64,000 bases of DNA. It comes from Ctenosaura bakeri. Taxonomy: Eukaryota; Chordata; Lepidosauria; Squamata; Iguanidae. Every line of letters starts with the position of its first letter. Position 1 is the stretch's first letter. The position numbers were made by a program, and so were the translations under genes. The stretch is from positions 496,001-560,000 of the forward strand of contig CAOLHI010001429.1 of NCBI GenBank assembly GCA_948474755.1. The letters are read 5' to 3'. Below, piece by piece: positions 58,134 to 64,000 of this stretch. Below the pieces are notes generated by a model. It was given only the letters and a program-made list of their open reading frames with translations, did not search any database and was not told where the DNA came from.

Positions 58134-59112
58134 TGCTCTAAAGGCACTAGATTCTGTCTGATCTTGGAAACTAAGCAGGTTCAACCCTACTTTGAGGGAG
58201 ACCAATAATGAATACCAGGTGTTATCCCACAACATGGGTGCCACAAGGGCCCACTAGTGATGCCAGTACCTCTATTCAAAAGTGGGGAATCATTATTTCA
58301 AAGCCAGACAGCCTGTGAGAGGGGGGTAACTTAGTGAGATCTGCCACCTATGTTTATGGGTTCCTTGCAGAAAAGAACCAGCCAGAGAGGTCAAAATACG
58401 TTTTATTGGAAGAAATTCACACAAGAATACAAAGATCCAAGCACTCACACAAGTGTACAAAGAATAGCCAAAGGTAAAAGGGGGAAAGTGTTGATAGAGG
58501 ACTTTCAGGGACAAGGCAATAATTAATCAGTCAGATAACAACACAAACAATGAAGTCTGGATAGAGCTATTGGTGTTAGTGTTTAAGTGACAAAAGGATG
58601 ATGGTTGTCATAATAGCCTAGTCTTGTGGAGAGGTGGGGAAAACAATAGGGAAACGTCCAGTGTTCAGAGTCAGAGTTAAGATAATCACAATTTGGTGGG
58701 GATTTCCCCTTTCAGCTCTGAGAAGTCCAGCTTATAATCTTTTAAGCCTATTGTTTTGAGAGGGTCCACACTCTTAGCCTGAAAATGACTTGGTTTCTGC
58801 CTAAGAGGTGAGTATGGCTGACCTGCCTTGCTATCTCACATGTACGGTCAGTAATACACTTTTTCCAGTGCAACCTCCCAGTCACCTCAGGTATCATTTA
58901 CATCAATGCCAATTAATAGAGTCAGTTAAATAATGTCTGCCAATTAGACCATGCCAATCATGGGGGGGCACAGTGCAGTATCGTAGGTGCTGTAGACTAT
59001 ATTTCATGGGAAGGAACTGACAAAATCACCTATGAATATTCTTTGCCTAAGAAAACCCTATGAAATTCATAGGGTTGCTGTAAGTCGATGAGTGACTTGA
59101 AGGCATATATAC
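58134..59112 (+). mobile_element. 5S rRNA-derived SINE split by an LTR
   Basis: 58134-58219 follows 5S rRNA closely ('gattctgtctgatcttggaa', 'actaagcaggttcaacccta', 'aataccagg'). After the LTR the element resumes at 58984 with 'taggtgctgtagactatatt'. Its body is 'gaaaaccctatgaaattcat', and its BovB-like tail 'gtaagtcgatgagtgacttg' runs to 59112. The 5S head joined to such a tail is the described lizard 5S-SINE layout. Not a functional 5S gene. Confidence 0.88.
58220..58983 (-). mobile_element. Solo LTR 5 inside the 5S SINE
   Basis: The borders come from the split SINE. The flanks are cagg (58216-58219) and tagg (58984-58987), a 4-bp duplication with one change. On the minus strand it starts CGATAC (decayed TGTTAC) and ends ATAACA. 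AATAAA is seen on the plus strand as tttatt at 58402-58407. The U5 module is partly kept, with 'gcagatctcactaagttacc' on the minus strand near 58329-58348. Confidence 0.85.
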
Positions 59113-59118
59113 ACGCTC

Positions 59119-59248
59119 TTAGAATCCTCAGTCCCAGAGTTCCTCTAATGCCTCCTTAAATTACAAACTCTGTGATTCCATAGGAAGATGCAGCCACAGC
59201 AGTGAAAGTGGAATTGTACTGCTGTAAGTGTATAGTATGAAAGGCCCC
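59119..59248. mobile_element. Second-type palindromic MITE, right half
   Basis: 'ttagaatcctcagtcccaga' leads into 'aaattacaaactctgtgatt' and the end 'agtatgaaaggcccc'. Same family as 54549-54770. Confidence 0.75.
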
Positions 59249-59837
59249 CAGGTTAGGTTTTCAGCAATTTACAGAACATTCAAAAGATCATTACAGTAAA
59301 GCTGGATTGTGTTTCTAGTATGCCTGATTCTACAGTGGAGCAAATGGCTGCAAGACAGATGGGCAATCTAATCAATGAGAGATAATGGGTGTTAGTGTGA
59401 AATTGCTGATAGATTCCTCTTGCATGTCCACCTTGCCTCACCATCCTATGACATTTTAATTACTACTAATTATGGATTAATAGATGCTAATAGCATAATC
59501 TCATCACCAATACCAGGCCTGGCATTTTTTTTAAAAGAACTAAGATAATTTCTAAAGGAAATGTATGAAGAGGTATGCATTTCTTTATTTCCTGAAAGTA
59601 TTTCCACTTCTCTGTGTACTGATACTGCATATCTGGAATACATTCATATAACACAAAAACATCTTTCAGGACGCAGGTTCTAGTAATTTGTTCTGCCTTT
59701 CAAATGTATCATTGCCCATCGTTGGCTCAGCTGCTTTTCATGCTCCACTTTTTGAAGCACAGCCATCTCTGTAAGCAATATAATCTAGATCTCAACTAAG
59801 GTGGAGACTCTTTGCCTCTCCAGGCACTCTGGCCCTC
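59249..59837. other. Unannotated AT-rich sequence
   Basis: No recognised gene or repeat. Confidence 0.4.
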
Positions 59838-60063
59838 CTGTGTATCTTCAAGTTGTTTCCAATTTATGGCAAACCAGAGGCAAGCTATCAAGGGGTTATC
59901 ATTGCAAGATTTGTTCAGACGAGATTTGCCTTTGCCTTCCTCTGAAGCTGAGAGATTGTGACATACCCAAGATCACCCAGTGAGTTTCTCTGGCCAAGCA
60001 AAGATTTGAACCCAGGTCTCCAGAGTTCTAGTCCAACACTGAAATCACTACACCATGCTTGAC
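59838..60063 (-). mobile_element. Sauria-type SINE, full length
   Basis: The plus strand shows the tail complement 'tcttcaagttgtttccaatt', the middle 'gatcacccagtgagtttctc', the B-box complement 'gatttgaacccaggtctcca' and the head complement 'gaaatcactacaccatgctt'. Confidence 0.9.
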
Positions 60064-61332
60064 TCTGTACACCATCCTGGATCTACTTTGGTCTACAAAG
60101 TAGACCCTCCATAAGCCAATGAGAAAGGGCCGTGTCAGGGTGTGAAGCCCCTGCCATGGGAAATCGGTATGGTCTGATGGATGTGTATAGGTGCCAATGT
60201 ACTTAACTATTGCATAAGTAGTTACTATGTATTACTGCTAGGCTTTATTTTGAAGTTTACCAAATATCTATTTCTAATTGACTATTATAGCAATGTATCC
60301 ATAGTATGCGGTGCTTTGATTGTTATAAAGTATCCATTGCTAATCAGTTATTGCAACAATGTATCCAGTGAGGGAGAAGAACAGATAAAGGTGAAAATGA
60401 AAGTGTAGCCTGGAGAAGCTTGTCATTTTGAGATGCTGGTGTCTGCAAGATAAGGGACAGGAAATATGTCATTGGGTCAAACCAGTCAAAGATGGTGGGG
60501 AGAAGTGTGGAGCAGGCATGGATCTGAGAACTATTGGGAGGTGGTATGATTAATGATTTATGCCCCTCACCAATCATTGCTTTGCATACCTTAGTTTGGA
60601 ACATTAGCCTACCAAAGTTGTAACCTGCATGGATATTTTAGTTTCAGCAGCTTCTGTAGAAGTGTGCTGTGTTGCTCATGTTCATTTCACTCAAATAAAC
60701 TACTGCCTACCTCAGAATGCATTTTGTGGAATATCGTTATCCAGTACATCAGAGACTGTGGGAGAGGCACTCCAAAACCTTTCAAGGGTTCTCTCCACAT
60801 CTGATCTATATTATTATTAGCTGGTAGCCTAATAGCATCAACCCTATGTATTTATTCAGAAATAAGTCCTACTGAGTAAACCGGGAGGGGAATAATCTGG
60901 GCTAGCCAAATGTCATTGGACTACAGTTCCCATCAGCTCTAGCCAACATAGCTAATGGTGAGGCATGCAGCAAGCTGTGGTTCAACAACATCAGGAAGGC
61001 TGCATGATTCCCACCTCTGGTGTGAGCAATGAGAGTTGCCTCTTAAGTAAACCCCCTTAAACACAATGAGATTTGCAGTGCTTCAAAGGAAACATGCACC
61101 GACTGCAAACAGATGTGTACATTATCTTGCACACCCAGATGCCAGACTGCTCCTCCTCTCCCTGGATCTGGCAGTAACACCCTGATGCTTGCCTGGGGCA
61201 CTTAAAAGCTGTCATGAAGGTATGGTTTCTGCTGGCGATGAAATCACTTGTTAATTTTGTTCTTGCAGGAATGATTGAATCTATTTTCTGCCCACTGGGC
61301 AGTTTTCAGAGACAATTCACCATTTAAACCTA
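60064..61332. other. Unannotated; possible LTR and a palindromic MITE
   Basis: 60133-60790 has an LTR-like look: it begins 'tgtcagggtgtgaagc' and carries 'cactcaaataaactactgcc' near 60688. No target duplication was found. 60898-61022 is a palindromic MITE of the 'ctacagttcccatc' type, listed separately. No gene seen. Confidence 0.35.
60898..61022. mobile_element. Short palindromic MITE ('ctacaactcccat' type)
   Basis: 'attggactacagttcccatc' / 'agctctagccaacatagcta' / 'gtggttcaacaacatcagga' / 'ctgcatgattcccacctctg'. Same family as 14903-15021. Confidence 0.7.
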
Positions 61333-61766
61333 GGCCCTTTCCACAGCTTACCTCATTCGAGAGACATCTGGGGCGGGTCCTGACATTGTCTCTGCTGGGA
61401 GGGGAGCATGTCAGGAGTGCTCCCCTCTGCATCAGCTGCCTCTGCGAATGAAGGAAGTGCAATGGCACTGCCTCTTCCTTCCGCAGCACAGCCAGGTACT
61501 ACCCCAGGCTGTGCTGGGGCAGGAAGTGCCACCATTGTGCTTCCAGGACCTCCACATACCACACCAGGTAAGTGTAGGCAGGCAGCAGGAGGGCTGCGCG
61601 ATTGCTGGTCATTGATGGGGAAAACCCATCAATAATTTGTGGTGCAATTGTGCTGCCTGGGGACAGGAGAAGGACACGACCCAGACAACATGATACAGAA
61701 CCATCATCTGGGTCACGTCCTTCTTCCATCCTCAGTATGGGATGATGACATCCTGCAGAAAGGGCC
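61333..61766 (+). mobile_element. GC-rich TIR element (sister of 15267-15757)
   Basis: Ends 'ggccctttccacag' and 'ctgcagaaagggcc'. The interior matches the copy at 15267-15757 ('ctgctgggaggggagcatg', 'gtgctcccctctgcatcagc', 'gctgtgctggggcaggaagt', 'tcattgatgggg'). Here the site of the TTCC microsatellite is only 'cttccttccgcagcacagcc'. Non-autonomous. Confidence 0.8.
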
Positions 61767-64000
61767 TCAGTCTTTGCAAAATAAATAAATAAATAAATAT
61801 CCATTTAAAATGGCATGTTCTATGAAAGAATGTTGTTTTCTCCACTGAAGCTTGCTTCCTACTCAGGAAGTAATATTCCTGCACAGAAAAATATCTTTTT
61901 CTGCACAAAAAAGCTTTTCTGATAGAATAGGTCTTGAGCTGCAAAGATTCTTTCTGCCCATGTTTCTCCTTGTTGGCTTTTTCCAATCCCTTTTTTCATT
62001 TGCATTTCAAATCTTTGCAAATATACTTTCCATCTCTAATTTTGAGAGTGGGGAACAAGTGACAAATCTTCATGGCAGTGTGATGCTGGCATCTCTCAAG
62101 CAAGAAATATATGTTCTCAACTAAATGAAGAAACTTACAAGAAGAGACAGGTAAACACCTTTAGGTGGAAATACACACACACCAAAGTAATAGAAAGAGG
62201 AAGAAAGAGGTATTTGCCCTTTTCCCTGTTCAGTGCAGTGAATAATGAGCTGATCGGCTAGAGAGAGAGTTCGGGGTGTGTGTGCTGAGCTATATATGTT
62301 TATGGACATAGCATAGGAGCCTGGATAGACCCATATCTGGAACGATCTTCCTCTAATTTTCTACCTCAGTGACAATCCGGCACAGTGCCATCAATCACAG
62401 TCAGAGGGGACTCAGAAAGCCACCTCTCTCCCTTCTTGCCCTCCCCATGTCTACTCTGAGCTTTGGAAAATAGGTGCCTTGTGTATGATCAGAGTCTTTA
62501 TGCTTGTGGTTACCAAGCTTGTACCTACCAATCACATTCAATATTTATACCATATCTCTACTTATATTTACCAAGCCATATCTAATGATAGTCAGACAAC
62601 CTCTGTTTTTCCTCACTTGCATTCTTTCTTTCTCTCTCTCTCTCTCTCTGTGATGACATAAAGCTGAAGGTTGAACGGGCTTTAATTCTGAGCCTGATTA
62701 CCAATCAGTAGACCAAGGATTGCTGGGAGATTGCACCTCCTTTCTCCAAGGACAAGTACAACCACACTAATGGGAATATCAACCTGTTCTCAGCCACTCA
62801 CTTGAGAATGAGCTTGTAGGGGGAAATTATTATACCCTATCTCCCAGCAAGAGCATCAGTTGTCCTGGAAGTGCAGAAATACAGATACCTGTTCTCACTT
62901 GCCAGAGGACCAATAGCTGCTGGGTAGTTGTTCCACCTGAAGTAGAAGCAGAGCTGGGAGGTGTTAGTGTTAGTGCTAATGCATTACATGAAATTGGCAA
63001 AGTAAATTAATTTCATCAAATTAGTTTATTGATTAACCTTTCAATCAATAAATTGAACTGAAAATATATCAAATTACTAAAAATGGCCAGAAACAAGTTG
63101 GGCTAACAAGCAGCATTGATTATTAATCTCAAGTAACATAATTTCTGTTCAGTAAATCCATTAAAATTTCAGCAACAATTTTCAAATTCTTTAAAAATTC
63201 TAAAATCATGGTTGGAATTTAAAGAATTAGTGGTGACAAGTGAATTTTTAACAAATTGTTTAAAAACTCTGGCATGAAGTAGTAATAAGATCCTATTCCA
63301 GGAGAAAAGTGGGGTATATATTCAAACAATAAATCAGCAAGCAAGCAAGAAGTTTTACTGTCAAGAAGTCAGCTTTCCTTGGTCACTGACTTCATGTTAA
63401 AAACAGAAGATTTTGACCCAATAGGATTCTACTAGATCAGGCAGTAATTTGTTGGTTGGATGATAAATGAGGAGGAAGAACTGCTACAAAATGTCTTCTT
63501 CCCATTCTCTTCCATTGACCTGTTTAATCTCCACCACCATGCCTCCTTTAATCTCCGCCCCCATTACAACTGAATAGCAACACCTTTTCTCTCCTCCCTT
63601 CGGTCAAAGATGTTAATGAGAGGTGAGGCAAGAGGTCCTTGATCTGATTTGTGGAGGGCAGTGATATATTTTTAAATCTTTTACTTCAAGTCTTAAGTCA
63701 AGTTTCGGGTCCGTGACCCAACTTTATACCCCAGCCTATATTCTGGAATTTCTTTACAGAGTTGAACAAAGTCAGTTTTAACAAGTTAATCAGAGTTGGC
63801 CCTCCATATTTGCAATTTTGCCATCTGCAGCTGGAGGCTTTTGTGCCAAGGGGCAAAAAACAATCTACAGCTTCAGAAGTGGGGAATAGGATCCTTCTTA
63901 CTCCCCATTACTGGAGCTTCAAAAGCTTTAGAAGGAAGGATCCTTCCTCCTCAAGCCTATTGCCTCACACATTTGCTGTACTTCTCTGAGAATTGCATGC
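61767..64000. other. Unannotated sequence to the window end
   Basis: No recognised gene or transposon. Simple repeats: (AAAT)n at 61778-61800 and (TC)n at 62622-62649. A perfect 10-bp stem, 'tttattgatt' / 'aatcaataaa' with an 8-base loop, lies at 63024-63051. Confidence 0.4.
62622..62649. repeat. (TC)n microsatellite
   Basis: CTTTC units passing into about ten TC units. Confidence 0.85.

Noticed and set aside
58134..58219. A 5S rRNA gene
   Set aside because: It carries many differences from 5S, is cut by an LTR and continues into a SINE tail rather than a T-run terminator.
1..64000. CRISPR array, operon, prophage or other prokaryotic system
   Set aside because: No spaced direct repeats, no ribosome-binding sites and no dense coding; the sequence is typical vertebrate non-coding DNA.

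Overview
This window looks like a non-genic stretch (intergenic, or inside a large intron) of a squamate reptile genome, most likely a lizard. The evidence is its repeat content: Sauria-type tRNA SINEs, 5S rRNA-derived SINEs, BovB (RTE) LINE relics, lizard-type CR1 3' ends, a decayed Ty3/Gypsy pol, and many short TIR elements. No intact gene, tRNA array, operon or CRISPR is visible. The longest stop-free stretches (181, 165, 148 and 143 codons) are either inside repeats or look like chance. The only non-transposon coding candidate is a 37-codon possible terminal exon at 23109-23219.

Layout. 0-8 kb: a MITE remnant at the edge, a solo LTR (1077-2036), a full palindromic MITE (3201-3342), a hAT non-autonomous element (6237-6999) and two Sauria SINEs. 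8-20 kb: a CR1 3' end (11309-11812), a fold-back element (12576-12676), a second solo LTR (13088-13988), a TIR element carrying an expanded TTCC microsatellite (15267-15757), two more palindromic MITEs, a 5S-derived fragment and a third solo LTR (19463-20321). 20-31 kb: BovB relic 1, a partial SINE, the possible exon, a second CR1, and a decayed APE-type LINE on the minus strand (about 27223-30480) broken by a GC-rich TIR element and a SINE. 31-36 kb: an 84-nt near-perfect hairpin (31025-31108), Gypsy integrase remains on the minus strand (31290-32642), a SINE, a TIR element (34499-34905) and a 153-bp inverted repeat (35977-36129). 36-44 kb: mostly unique sequence, then a nested block in which BovB relic 2 holds a solo LTR and a Sauria SINE that itself holds another solo LTR. 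44-64 kb: a MITE, a plus-strand CR1, about 6 kb with few recognisable repeats, a GC-rich TIR element, a minus-strand solo LTR, a 5S-derived SINE split by another solo LTR, a SINE and another GC-rich TIR element.

How the parts relate. BovB is the likely source of the enzyme for both SINE classes, whose 3' ends resemble its tail. Six LTRs share TGTTAC/GTAACA-like ends and 4-bp target duplications, and five share a U5 motif, so they form one superfamily dispersed over the window as solo LTRs. A seventh, shorter LTR belongs to another family with 5-bp duplications. Several short palindromic or GC-rich elements share a GGCC-TTTCC-type terminus.

The most interesting items are the 84-nt hairpin, the three-level nest at 41.3-43.9 kb, the solo-LTR superfamily, the microsatellite apparently born from an element's own TTCC motif, and the unidentified possible exon. 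All family names rest on recognition by eye; no alignment or database search was run.
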